Shown here piece by piece: positions 18,151-26,194 of a stretch of DNA of 64,000 nucleotides; the stretch's first letter is position 1; every line of letters begins with the position of its first letter. The notes under the pieces were generated by a model. It saw nothing but the letters and a program-made list of their open reading frames with translations, ran no database searches and was not told the DNA's origin. The position numbers and the translations under genes are program-made. This DNA is from an uncultured Dyadobacter sp. (GTDB lineage Bacteria > Bacteroidota > Bacteroidia > Cytophagales > Spirosomataceae), in assembly GCF_946482605.1 (NCBI RefSeq), contig NZ_CAMLSE010000040.1:10666-74665 (forward strand), read 5' to 3'.

Positions 18151-18957
18151 ATGTACTGGCTTCGCTATCTGCTTAAAGAACCTTATCACGCCCTGAGCTC
18201 CGCCTCCAACCGGGAGTTCATGTCGCTGTTGCTGAAATACGGAAATCACGCGCGTTATAAAACGGCCGATGTGAAATTTGGCAATTACAGCCTGCAAGTA
18301 CCTGATACCATGTCATTTCTATGGCAGCATAAGGAAATCTTCGCGGATGAGTTTTACTATTTCAAAACAGAAAGCACTCAACCCGTTATTTTCGATTGCG
18401 GGGCCAATATCGGCATGAGTGTTTTGTATTTTAAAAAGCTTTTCCCGAATGCGCGGATCCTTGCTTTTGAAGCGGAACCCGATATTGCCGCCCTGCTGCG
18501 GCAAAATCTCAATGCGAACCGGATCAACGACATTGCCATCATTGACAAAGCGGTGTGGGTCAACGAAGACGGAATTTTGTTTGGCAGCGAGTCCGCAGAC
18601 TCTTCCTCCATTTATTCCACTTCTTCCAAAAGGAAAATTGCGTCCGTCCGCCTGAGAGATTATCTGCAAAAAGAAACACAGATCGATTTTCTCAAAATTG
18701 ACATTGAAGGTGCAGAACTTGAAGTTCTCGATGATTGCCGCGATTCGCTGGCGCACGTCAAGAACCTCTTTGTGGAATTCCATTCATACATCGGCAACCC
18801 GCAGGGCCTGGCCGATGTGGTGAAAATCTTTGAAGAAAATGGTTTCCGCTACTTTGTTGACACCAATCAGCATCGGATGAAGCCGTTCGTTAACCATCGC
18901 TACCGCGGTAACGATGTGATGGACCTTCAATTGAATATCTTCGGGTGGCGCGAATGA
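18151..18957 (+). CDS. FkbM-family methyltransferase
   Basis: A second FkbM-type SAM methyltransferase, 268 aa. Motif I VIFDCGANIGMSVLYF, then FEAEPDIAALLRQNL, and FLKIDIEGAELEVLDD. It is cotranscribed with the preceding glycosyltransferase, so it probably methylates the sugar that enzyme adds. It is convergent with the dehydrogenase, with only 6 bases between stop codons and no hairpin seen. Confidence 0.88.
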   Translation: MYWLRYLLKEPYHALSSASNREFMSLLLKYGNHARYKTADVKFGNYSLQVPDTMSFLWQHKEIFADEFYYFKTESTQPVIFDCGANIGMSVLYFKKLFPNARILAFEAEPDIAALLRQNLNANRINDIAIIDKAVWVNEDGILFGSESADSSSIYSTSSKRKIASVRLRDYLQKETQIDFLKIDIEGAELEVLDDCRDSLAHVKNLFVEFHSYIGNPQGLADVVKIFEENGFRYFVDTNQHRMKPFVNHRYRGNDVMDLQLNIFGWRE

Positions 18958-18963
18958 CCGTCA

Positions 18964-20229
18964 TCAGAGCCTCGAATCCACCATTTCCTGCGGTAATATC
19001 GATTTAAGATCAAAAATGACGGAATCAGGAGCAATGAAATCACCGAATTCCATACTGTGGAACTCATTGTGTGCGACGGCGATCACTACTGCTTCGTAGG
19101 TTCCAACCGGCTTTTCAAGCAACGCAATGCTGTATTCGTTCAATACCTGCTCCTGGGAAGCCCAGGGGTCACAGATTTCGACCTGCATCCCAAAATCGGT
19201 TAATTCTCGGTAGACATCTACGACCCTGGTGTTTCTGACATCCGGGCAATTCTCCTTGAACGTAATCCCCAATATCAGCACCCGGCTGCCTTCTATCTTA
19301 TGCCCCTTTCTGATCAGCAGCTTAATCAATTTGTTGGCTACAAAAATGCCCATGGTATCATTTACACGCCTTCCCGACAAGATGACCTGAGGATAATAAC
19401 CCAGTGACTCCGCCTTGTGAGCGAGATAATAGGGATCCACACCAATGCAATGCCCTCCTACCAGGCCGGGTTTGTAATGCAGAAAATTCCACTTCGTTGC
19501 TGCGGCCTCCAAGACTTCAGTGGTATCGATGTTCATTCGGTCGAAAATCAGTGCCAGCTCGTTCACAAACGAAATATTGACGTCCCGCTGCGCATTCTCG
19601 ATCGCCTTGGATGCCTCGGCCACCTTGATACTGGACGCCCGGTGTGTACCGGCTTCGATCACGGAGCTGTAAAGACCGTCGACAAACCCGGCTGCATCAG
19701 GCGTCGATCCGGAGGTCACCTTTTTTATTTTGGTGAAGGTGTTCACCTTGTCCCCTGGGTTGATCCGTTCAGGTGAGTATCCGCAATAGAAGTCGTCGTT
19801 AAATTTCAGCCCGCTTTCCAGCTCCAGCACCGGCACACAATCATCCTCCGTGCAACCGGGATAAACTGTCGATTCATAGATCACCACGTCCCCTCTTTTT
19901 AAAACCTTGCCGATCATTGCGCTGGCTTTGAGTAAATGCGAAAGATTCGGCTTCTTATAATGATCGATGGGGGTCGGAACGGTTACGATGAAAATATTAC
20001 AGAGACTTATCGCCTCCTGCTCCCATGAGAAATTCAAATTAACGGCGTCCCTCAGATCCTGGCGGGAAATTTCCTTGGTCGCGTCGTAGGCATCCTTCAA
20101 CTCCTGAACGCGTCTCTTGTTAATGTCAAAACCTGTAACATGGTATTTCTTGCTGAAAGCAACGGCTAATGGTAAACCGACATAGCCTAGTCCGATTACG
20201 GCAATTTTCAGATCTGATCCGGGTAACAT
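18964..20229 (-). CDS. TviB/WbpO-like UDP-N-acetylhexosamine 6-dehydrogenase
   Basis: An NAD-dependent four-electron oxidoreductase that converts UDP-GlcNAc or UDP-GalNAc to the uronic acid. It has 421 aa in three parts: Rossmann NAD domain (AVIGLGYVGLPLAVAF, 10-25), central helical domain, and C-terminal UDP-binding domain. The catalytic Cys lies in GGHCIGVDPYYLAHK. TVPTPIDHYKKP, YESTVYPGCTEDDC and the ending closely follow Salmonella TviB, so this subfamily is favoured over WecC (UDP-ManNAc dehydrogenase), although WecC-type activity fits the wecB neighbour. Start ATG 20229 gives MLPGSDLKIAVIG. Confidence 0.9.
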   Translation of the reverse strand: MLPGSDLKIAVIGLGYVGLPLAVAFSKKYHVTGFDINKRRVQELKDAYDATKEISRQDLRDAVNLNFSWEQEAISLCNIFIVTVPTPIDHYKKPNLSHLLKASAMIGKVLKRGDVVIYESTVYPGCTEDDCVPVLELESGLKFNDDFYCGYSPERINPGDKVNTFTKIKKVTSGSTPDAAGFVDGLYSSVIEAGTHRASSIKVAEASKAIENAQRDVNISFVNELALIFDRMNIDTTEVLEAAATKWNFLHYKPGLVGGHCIGVDPYYLAHKAESLGYYPQVILSGRRVNDTMGIFVANKLIKLLIRKGHKIEGSRVLILGITFKENCPDVRNTRVVDVYRELTDFGMQVEICDPWASQEQVLNEYSIALLEKPVGTYEAVVIAVAHNEFHSMEFGDFIAPDSVIFDLKSILPQEMVDSRL

Positions 20230-20372
20230 GCGAGGTACTCTTTAATGATGGCCATAAAACTAGGTATATTTTGCCCTACCAAAAAATTACCGACGAATGC
20301 GTGACCAACTGCTGATTTGTACGTATTGCTTTAAAGCAGTTACAACAATCGCTTCCGATCCCTATCGAACTA

Positions 20373-20885
20373 TTGGTTATAGAACACAAAGTTTTCACAT
20401 TGCGCGGCCACAAAGTCATGCTGGATTTCGACCTCGCTGCATTATATGAGATAGAAACCAAAGCATTGAAACAGGCTGTGAGAAGAAATCTGGAGCGTTT
20501 CCCGAGCGACTTCATGTTTGAACTGACAAGGGAGGAATACCAATCTTTAAGGTCACAAATTGTGACCTTAAAGATTGGACGGGGTCATCACAGCAAATTT
20601 GCCCCATTTGCATTCACAGAACAGGGCGTCGCTATGCTTTCCAGCGTGCTCAACAGCTACAAAGCCTTACAGGTTAACATTACCATCATGCGGGCATTCG
20701 TTTCGATCCGCCAGCATTATCTGGATTCAAAAGAACTAAAAGAGAGAATTGATAGGCTCGAAGATGAAATGCAGGGCAAGTTTAGTGACATCCACCAGGC
20801 GCTCAGCTTTTTACTGGACCCTCAAAAACCCGAACACACGCCCATTGGATTTAAGCAACTCAACCAAAATCAACAGGATGATTAA
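20373..20885 (+). CDS. ORF6N-domain protein
   Basis: A DNA-binding protein of the phage-derived KilA-N/ORF6N group, 170 aa. The domain spans about 3-113 (FTLRGHKVMLDFDLAALYE, KALKQAVRRNLERFP, FAFTEQGVAMLSSVLNS) and is followed by a coiled coil (117-145, KELKERIDRLEDEMQ). The TTG at 20373 aligns with the usual family start; the frame is open upstream only to 20316, with no ATG. In-frame residues 56-69 are encoded by a 39-bp perfect palindrome, described separately. The gene sits alone among polysaccharide genes and overlaps the convergent methyltransferase stop by 4 bases. Role unknown; regulator or phage remnant. Confidence 0.85.
   Translation: MVIEHKVFTLRGHKVMLDFDLAALYEIETKALKQAVRRNLERFPSDFMFELTREEYQSLRSQIVTLKIGRGHHSKFAPFAFTEQGVAMLSSVLNSYKALQVNITIMRAFVSIRQHYLDSKELKERIDRLEDEMQGKFSDIHQALSFLLDPQKPEHTPIGFKQLNQNQQDD
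20540..20578. repeat. 39-bp palindrome inside the ORF6N gene
   Basis: Left arm 20540-20558 (CCAATCTTTAAGGTCACAA) and right arm 20560-20578 are perfect reverse complements over 19 bp, separated by a single A at 20559. It lies wholly in coding sequence and encodes YQSLRSQIVTLKIG. It could form a DNA cruciform, a very stable hairpin in the mRNA, or a binding site for a symmetric dimer. Confidence 0.97.
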
Positions 20886-21790
20886 CGCGCGTACGGATTA
20901 GGCGGGAAAATGTGTACCTGAAAACCATCCTCTTGCATGGCTTTCATGACCTGGTCGGAAGGAAGTTTTTTGAAAATCACTGCACACAATACCTGTGACG
21001 GCATCAGTGACGCCCAGGTGAGAAAATCGTGAAACGCAAGCTTGCGTTTGAGCTTCCGAAAAGCAGGCGAAGAATCATCCGCCTTCTCGTGCGCGTAGGA
21101 AGGGTGGTAATAGTTATTGTTGATACCCTTGAATGCTACCGCAGGCAGTCCCATGCCGTTAGCCAGTTTATCCATTTCGCGTTCAGAAAGTTTGAACACA
21201 TAGTTTCCGACCGTTTCGAACGAATAACGATTTTTCCAATACTTCTGCAATGCACGGGTATCCCAGCGGTCGAATATATTCCTCATCGCTAGTAAAAATG
21301 GCATTTTAGAGATCGGATCGTGCGGCTCTATCAGGATCACCGCCTCGCGGGCAACGCGGAGCATTTCGTAAACGCCCAGGTAGGGCCTCGGGAAATGATG
21401 ATAGGCTTCCTTACAAAAAACATAGTCGAAGCTGTTATCTTCAAAAGTCAGCCGCTCGACATTCTCAACTGCATACTTCTCAATAAACCCTCTCGACCTG
21501 GACAACGGCAGAAAAGTACCGGCAATGTCAGTTGCCGTTACATCGAGTCCTTTTCGAAAAAAATAATTGGCGTCGAAACCATATCCGTCGCCCACGGTCA
21601 GCCAAGATTTTTGCTCGCCAGCAAACGGATCCGCAAGTTCGAGCATTCGCTTGTGTATCCAGTTGTTAACCGTCTGATGCTTATTATCATACTCCCATAA
21701 CTCAATGACCTTATCCTTCGCCTCCTGAGTAGCAAACTGCAATTCATACCATTCCGAATGCGCCTCGTGGCTTCGTTTTTCGCTCGACAT
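20882..21790 (-). CDS. SAM-dependent methyltransferase
   Basis: A class I methyltransferase of 302 aa. The SAM motif is LTVGDGYGFDANYFF (residues 62-76, GDGYG in place of the usual GxGxG), followed by VTATDIAG, LTFEDNSFDYVFCKEAYHHFPRP and a typical post-motif helix. The C-terminal 100 residues are a separate part, with Pro-rich and hydrophobic stretches. Adjacent to glycosyltransferases, it may methylate a glycan or modify a lipid carrier. It is convergent with the ORF6N gene and divergent from the GT4 gene. Confidence 0.82.
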   Translation of the reverse strand: MSSEKRSHEAHSEWYELQFATQEAKDKVIELWEYDNKHQTVNNWIHKRMLELADPFAGEQKSWLTVGDGYGFDANYFFRKGLDVTATDIAGTFLPLSRSRGFIEKYAVENVERLTFEDNSFDYVFCKEAYHHFPRPYLGVYEMLRVAREAVILIEPHDPISKMPFLLAMRNIFDRWDTRALQKYWKNRYSFETVGNYVFKLSEREMDKLANGMGLPAVAFKGINNNYYHPSYAHEKADDSSPAFRKLKRKLAFHDFLTWASLMPSQVLCAVIFKKLPSDQVMKAMQEDGFQVHIFPPNPYAR

Positions 21791-21919
21791 GTTCCTGGGT
21801 TACCTGTTTTTGCGATAAAGATAGTTTCCCGGAATAAAAATTATTTAAAGCCGTAACTATTAATTTTACTTCGGCGGATTCTACATCCCGCAAAAACACA
21901 GGTTATCGAGAACGATCAA

Positions 21920-23164
21920 ATGGTGCTTCAACTGAGTACTTTTCATTGGGAAGGAGGCGCCGGAGTTGCGGCAGCGAGGTTGCACAATGCACTCCTCAAA
22001 GCCGGAGTCGACTCTCAGCTGATGGTCTCGAAAATGTCGGGGCCCGGAGAACGCACAACAGGCGTAGCCGATAGTCCGTGGAAGGGAAAAGTAGCCTGGG
22101 GGCATTTTGTGTCAGAACGTTTGCAGTTTCTTCCCCACGAAAAAGATGCAACGGTGAGGTTTGCTTTTTCCCCTGCCTTAGCGGGCACAGATATTAGCAA
22201 ACATCCCCTGGTCAGACAGGCCAGCGTTATCCATCTGCACTGGGTCAATTTTGGGTTTTTATCACTAAAAACCCTTGAAAAACTGTTTGCGCTGGGGAAA
22301 CCGGTGATCTGGACTCTCCATGATATGTGGACTTTCACCGGGGGATGCCATTACAACCGGGGCTGTGACCATTACCTTTCGCATTGCCGGTATTGTCCTT
22401 ATCTCCGAGACCCGGGCGAATACGATATTTCATTTGATCAATTTGAAAAGAAACGGTCTATTTACGAAAGCGCTTCGCTCACGCTTGTTTCGCCAAGTCA
22501 TTGGCTCGATCATCAGGTCAAAATAGCCGGATTGACGCGCGGCATGTCCTCCCTTTCGATCCCGAACTGCATCGATACCGGTTTGTTTAAACCCGCTGAT
22601 ACCAGAGCGGCAAAGACGGCATTGGGGCTACCTCCCGATAAAAAGCTCATCCTGTTCGCAGGTGCAAACACGCAGGACCCGCGCAAAGGCTTTACCTACT
22701 TTCGGCAGGCACTGACTGAACTGGACGCTTCCGATCTGGAAGTAATGATCTTCGGAAAGGGGCGGCCCGAAGATTTTGAACAAATGCCTGTTAAAGTTCA
22801 TTTCCTGGGTAAGATTTCCGATCCGAAACAAATGGTGAACGCCTACAATGCCGCAGACATGATTATAGTCCCTTCGCTGGAAGACAATCTTCCGAACACC
22901 GTTATGGAAGCCATGGCCTGCGGCACGCCGGCTGTTGGATTTAACACCGGCGGGATCCCGGAAATGATCGACCACCTGGATAACGGTTTCGTTTCCGTTG
23001 CAAAGTCGGCTGCATCTATTGCAGAGGGTATCAGGTGGGTTTTGGAACATAACACCGGGCAAGCTATTTCCAGGAAAGCACGCGAAAAGGTTTTAAGATG
23101 CTATTCCGAAGAAGTAGTCGCGAACCGCTATTCCCAACTATATCAAACCGTGCTGCATGGATAA
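21920..23164 (+). CDS. Glycosyltransferase family 4
   Basis: A retaining GT-B glycosyltransferase, 414 aa. The N-terminal acceptor domain has GGAGVAAARLHNALL (12-26) and THDMWTFTGGCHY-type residues; four Cys in the CDHYLSHCRYC stretch may bind zinc. The C-terminal donor domain has LFAGANTQDPRKGF, IVPSLEDNLPNTVMEAM (E-x7-E) and ACGTPAVGFNTGGIPEMI. The family is common in capsule and colanic-acid clusters. It overlaps the next glycosyltransferase gene by 8 bases, so they are translationally coupled. Confidence 0.92.
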   Translation: MVLQLSTFHWEGGAGVAAARLHNALLKAGVDSQLMVSKMSGPGERTTGVADSPWKGKVAWGHFVSERLQFLPHEKDATVRFAFSPALAGTDISKHPLVRQASVIHLHWVNFGFLSLKTLEKLFALGKPVIWTLHDMWTFTGGCHYNRGCDHYLSHCRYCPYLRDPGEYDISFDQFEKKRSIYESASLTLVSPSHWLDHQVKIAGLTRGMSSLSIPNCIDTGLFKPADTRAAKTALGLPPDKKLILFAGANTQDPRKGFTYFRQALTELDASDLEVMIFGKGRPEDFEQMPVKVHFLGKISDPKQMVNAYNAADMIIVPSLEDNLPNTVMEAMACGTPAVGFNTGGIPEMIDHLDNGFVSVAKSAASIAEGIRWVLEHNTGQAISRKAREKVLRCYSEEVVANRYSQLYQTVLHG

Positions 23165-23936
23165 TCCACCGCTTCTCACCGTCGTCACCGTGACATTCAA
23201 TGCGGAGCAGTTTCTCGACCGGACCCTTGAAAGTTTTGAAAATGCACTCGGGCAGGTGAAAAATCCGGCGGAGATCGAATATCTGATCATCGATGGCGGT
23301 TCAACGGATCAAACGCTGGACATTGCCCGCAGGTATAGCCATTTTATTTCGAAGGTTGTTTCTGAAAGAGACAAGGGGCTTTACGACGCCATGAACAAGG
23401 GGATAAATCTCTCATCCGGCCAGTATCTTTGGTTTCTAAATGCCGGTGACGAAGTTTACGACCCGGGTGTGCTTGCGAAACTGCTATCAGCCATGTCGAC
23501 TGGTGCAGACGTACTTTACAGCGATGCGATGATGGTGCGGGAAGACGGCACCGAAGTGGGATTACGGAGCCGGTTTACACCACACACCTTACCCGAGCAC
23601 CTTACCTGGAAAGATTTTTCAATGGGTATGAAAGTTTGCCATCAGGCATTTATTGCAAGTCGCCAAATCGCCCCGCATTACGACGACCAAAACCTCAGCG
23701 CGGATATCGACTGGGAGATTGCCTGCCTCAAAAAAGCCAGGCAGGTCCGGTTCCTTCCATTTGTTCTCTGCCGCTATCTGCTAGGCGGAATGTCTGTAAA
23801 AAACCATCGTCGATCGTTAAAAGACCGGTTCATAGTTCTCAGGAGGCATTTTGGCCTTATCCCAACGCTTTTTAGCCACCTGTTGATTTTCTGGCGCGGG
23901 TTTTGGTTTGCCCGAAAGAATGGTAAATACTGGTAA
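23157..23936 (+). CDS. Glycosyltransferase family 2 (WcaA-like)
   Basis: An inverting GT-A enzyme, 259 aa. LLTVVTVTFNAEQFLDRTL, IIDGGSTDQTLDIA, ERDKGLYDAMNKGI and WFLNAGDEVYD are the usual nucleotide-sugar and metal-binding segments; NAGDE is the family's DxD variant. It overlaps the upstream GT4 gene by 8 bases and is the last gene of that pair. The C-terminus is hydrophobic (LFSHLLIFWRGFWF), suggesting peripheral membrane contact. It ends 2 bases before the convergent DUF4302 stop. Confidence 0.9.
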   Translation: MDNPPLLTVVTVTFNAEQFLDRTLESFENALGQVKNPAEIEYLIIDGGSTDQTLDIARRYSHFISKVVSERDKGLYDAMNKGINLSSGQYLWFLNAGDEVYDPGVLAKLLSAMSTGADVLYSDAMMVREDGTEVGLRSRFTPHTLPEHLTWKDFSMGMKVCHQAFIASRQIAPHYDDQNLSADIDWEIACLKKARQVRFLPFVLCRYLLGGMSVKNHRRSLKDRFIVLRRHFGLIPTLFSHLLIFWRGFWFARKNGKYW

Positions 23937-23938
23937 AA

Positions 23939-25243
23939 CTATTGCCAGCTGATCCAGGCTTTGGCATCTTTGGCACTCACCATGTCGTAAGTGGTTTCGG
24001 ATGTTTGTACCAGGTAGAAACCATTCGTATCGTAAAGCAAAGCTGCCGACTGGACTGCCGGTCCGCTATCGGGAACAGGCCCTAGTTTGGCATAATCTTT
24101 AAAAATCACCCGTCCGTCGGAAGTAAATGTGGGCGTTTCCGGCGCATGTGCATAAATCAGGCTCAGCGCGTCACCATCGTAAAAAACGGGTCCGAATAAA
24201 TCATAGCGGGCATTTGCACCCGGCTGGTAGATGTAAAAGACATATTCGGAATCCTGGTATTTAAGATCATTGACTTTAAAGGCGTCGTCCACCCCATTCA
24301 CATGGAATGCATCCCTGGTCCGCCAATCACCACCCGATTCAATGGGGGTTTGCCACCATCTTTTAGCCGCAGCCAGGTCCACAGACAGTGGTTTAATCGC
24401 ACTCGTGACGATCCCGCTCGCTCCGCCGCCGCTCAGCCCTACCTGCACTGTATTGGCATTCCAGGTGATATTGCTGAAACCCGTGATGGTTTGCGATCCG
24501 TTCACCAACGGCGAAAGGAAAGCGACGCCTGTTGTCGTGAAATAATAGCCGGTGGTGAAAGTTTTTGGAGTGCTGCCGTTCAGCCAGGTTAATTTGATCG
24601 TTCTGTCTGTCTGGTTCACCGTGACTTCATAGGTAACGCCGCCAAGTGTAACCCGTTTGAAATAGGCCTGATATTTTGCAATATTGTTGAATAAAAGCCC
24701 TTTAGCCAAATCGCCATTCGTGTAGGCGGTCGCCTGCGGCTGGGTGGCTTTGGTTAGCACCAGCCGGCTCTGGTTTTTACGTCCGACCAGCGTAATCACA
24801 TCCGTTTTGACTGAATCGGGAAAAATTGTAAACTCGAAGTCCGACTTTAATCCTTCTCCCCGTACCCCATTGTTTACCTCTTCATCCGGGTCGGACAATA
24901 CATGCAGATAAGAATAAGTGTCGAAGATCAGAACCGGGGTTTGAACCGCTTTCAGCCGGTAGCTACTCTCCTTCGCCTTTGCAGCGGCGGCATCTGAAAA
25001 ATCCGAGAACATGGTTACCCGGTTTTTATCATCAAATTTGAAATAAAACCCGTAGCTACCCCCTCCGCCGGGATAAATGATCGCATTCCATCCGTATGGC
25101 GCCTCCACCAACTGCTTTTCATACGAAGCCAGTGCCGCGTTCAGACGCACATCCGCCGATTCCTCAAAAACGGTATCATCGCTGTTCTCGCAAGAAAAGA
25201 ATACAGTGGTCAGAAATAGCAGGTATAAAAAAGATCTCTTCAT
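23939..25243 (-). CDS. DUF4302 lipoprotein of a SusCD locus
   Basis: A surface or periplasmic lipoprotein of 434 aa; the lipobox ends at C18 (LTTVFFSCEN). The body matches the DUF4302 family (ALASYEKQLVEAPYGWNAIIYP, GGGGSYGFYFKFDD), which occurs next to SusC/SusD pairs and metallohydrolase lipoproteins in Bacteroidota. No catalytic motif was seen, and the function is unknown; binding of the imported substrate is likely from context. It is last in a four-gene operon, following the metallohydrolase by 6 bases. Confidence 0.85.
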   Translation of the reverse strand: MKRSFLYLLFLTTVFFSCENSDDTVFEESADVRLNAALASYEKQLVEAPYGWNAIIYPGGGGSYGFYFKFDDKNRVTMFSDFSDAAAAKAKESSYRLKAVQTPVLIFDTYSYLHVLSDPDEEVNNGVRGEGLKSDFEFTIFPDSVKTDVITLVGRKNQSRLVLTKATQPQATAYTNGDLAKGLLFNNIAKYQAYFKRVTLGGVTYEVTVNQTDRTIKLTWLNGSTPKTFTTGYYFTTTGVAFLSPLVNGSQTITGFSNITWNANTVQVGLSGGGASGIVTSAIKPLSVDLAAAKRWWQTPIESGGDWRTRDAFHVNGVDDAFKVNDLKYQDSEYVFYIYQPGANARYDLFGPVFYDGDALSLIYAHAPETPTFTSDGRVIFKDYAKLGPVPDSGPAVQSAALLYDTNGFYLVQTSETTYDMVSAKDAKAWISWQ

Positions 25244-25249
25244 CTGACA

Positions 25250-26182
25250 TTAAAAAAGTTTATTCATCGAAGTCCTCACCCTTTTCTGAAGACTGTAAAA
25301 ATCAATTTTCCAGGTGTTTTTGTAATAGGCCACAATAATAGCCTCTTTTTGCCTCAAAGAAGCCTGCGCCTGCGCCTTTGTTACACCACGCGGGCTGGTC
25401 CCCTCCGGAATCGAGTTAACAAGCTTGTCAAATCCCGCCCTCCCCTCTGTTAGCATCATCGCGATCATCTCCACAAAATCCTCATCGAAATTAAGTGAGC
25501 TGTACGCGGTGATAAAACCGTCACGGCGTGCATCGGCATCCGACCAGTTGATCCAGTTGCCACCCTGGTACAACGCCTTGGTAATATTCTTGTACTCCAC
25601 CGGATAAAGCTGCGTCTGATGCAGGATATGCCCGAATTCGTGGTGGATAGTATGCAGGAACCAGTCTTTCACGAACGAAGAATCGCGGGCCGCATTATAG
25701 CCTTCCATTCCTTTGATCTTGAACAAATTCACCCCATATAATATCACCTTACGTCCTCCCTCGGCAGTTCCAAGGGTGATCGAACCTTCCGCATTGTACT
25801 CGTTGCTCCCCGAAAGAATAAAGAACTTGGGCGAATACTTGTTATAGAAGACCTTTCCCGCCTCTTCAACATAGGGATTCGTCCAGGCTTTTCTGACGGT
25901 GCTAAGCAATGGAACCACCTGGGATTCATCAGGAGGCACCAGTGTTTTGGTGATGTTCGCAAATTCGAACTGATCCCATTTATACTTCGCCGAAATGTTA
26001 TAGGGCTTCGTGAGGCTGTCGAGAATCCATTGGTCTACCGGCCCTTTCACCCAATCGTCGCCCCCGAGCCCGGAGATATCATCGACGTTCCCCAGATCGT
26101 CCTCCTTGCACCCGGTGAGGGTCACACCGAACAGCAGCGAAGCGAAAAGATATTTTAATACAGGTTTCAAAAGTATTTTCAT
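25250..26182 (-). CDS. Zinc metallohydrolase lipoprotein associated with substrate import
   Basis: A lipoprotein (C25, LTGCKEDD), 310 aa, with a zincin motif HHEFGH (180-185: zinc ligands H181 and H185, catalytic E182). The ligand further on may be the D/E-rich stretch NFDEDFVEMIA. It fits the family of metallohydrolase lipoproteins encoded beside SusC/SusD pairs, thought to clip a protein or peptide substrate at the cell surface before import. It lies between SusD and DUF4302 with gaps of 6-12 bases, so all four are one operon. Confidence 0.9.
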   Translation of the reverse strand: MKILLKPVLKYLFASLLFGVTLTGCKEDDLGNVDDISGLGGDDWVKGPVDQWILDSLTKPYNISAKYKWDQFEFANITKTLVPPDESQVVPLLSTVRKAWTNPYVEEAGKVFYNKYSPKFFILSGSNEYNAEGSITLGTAEGGRKVILYGVNLFKIKGMEGYNAARDSSFVKDWFLHTIHHEFGHILHQTQLYPVEYKNITKALYQGGNWINWSDADARRDGFITAYSSLNFDEDFVEMIAMMLTEGRAGFDKLVNSIPEGTSPRGVTKAQAQASLRQKEAIIVAYYKNTWKIDFYSLQKRVRTSMNKLF

Positions 26183-26194
26183 GGTTTTAAACGC

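Noticed and set aside
20230..20372. Attachment site or IS ends beside the ORF6N gene
   Set aside because: No direct or terminal inverted repeats and no integrase or transposase gene were seen around it.
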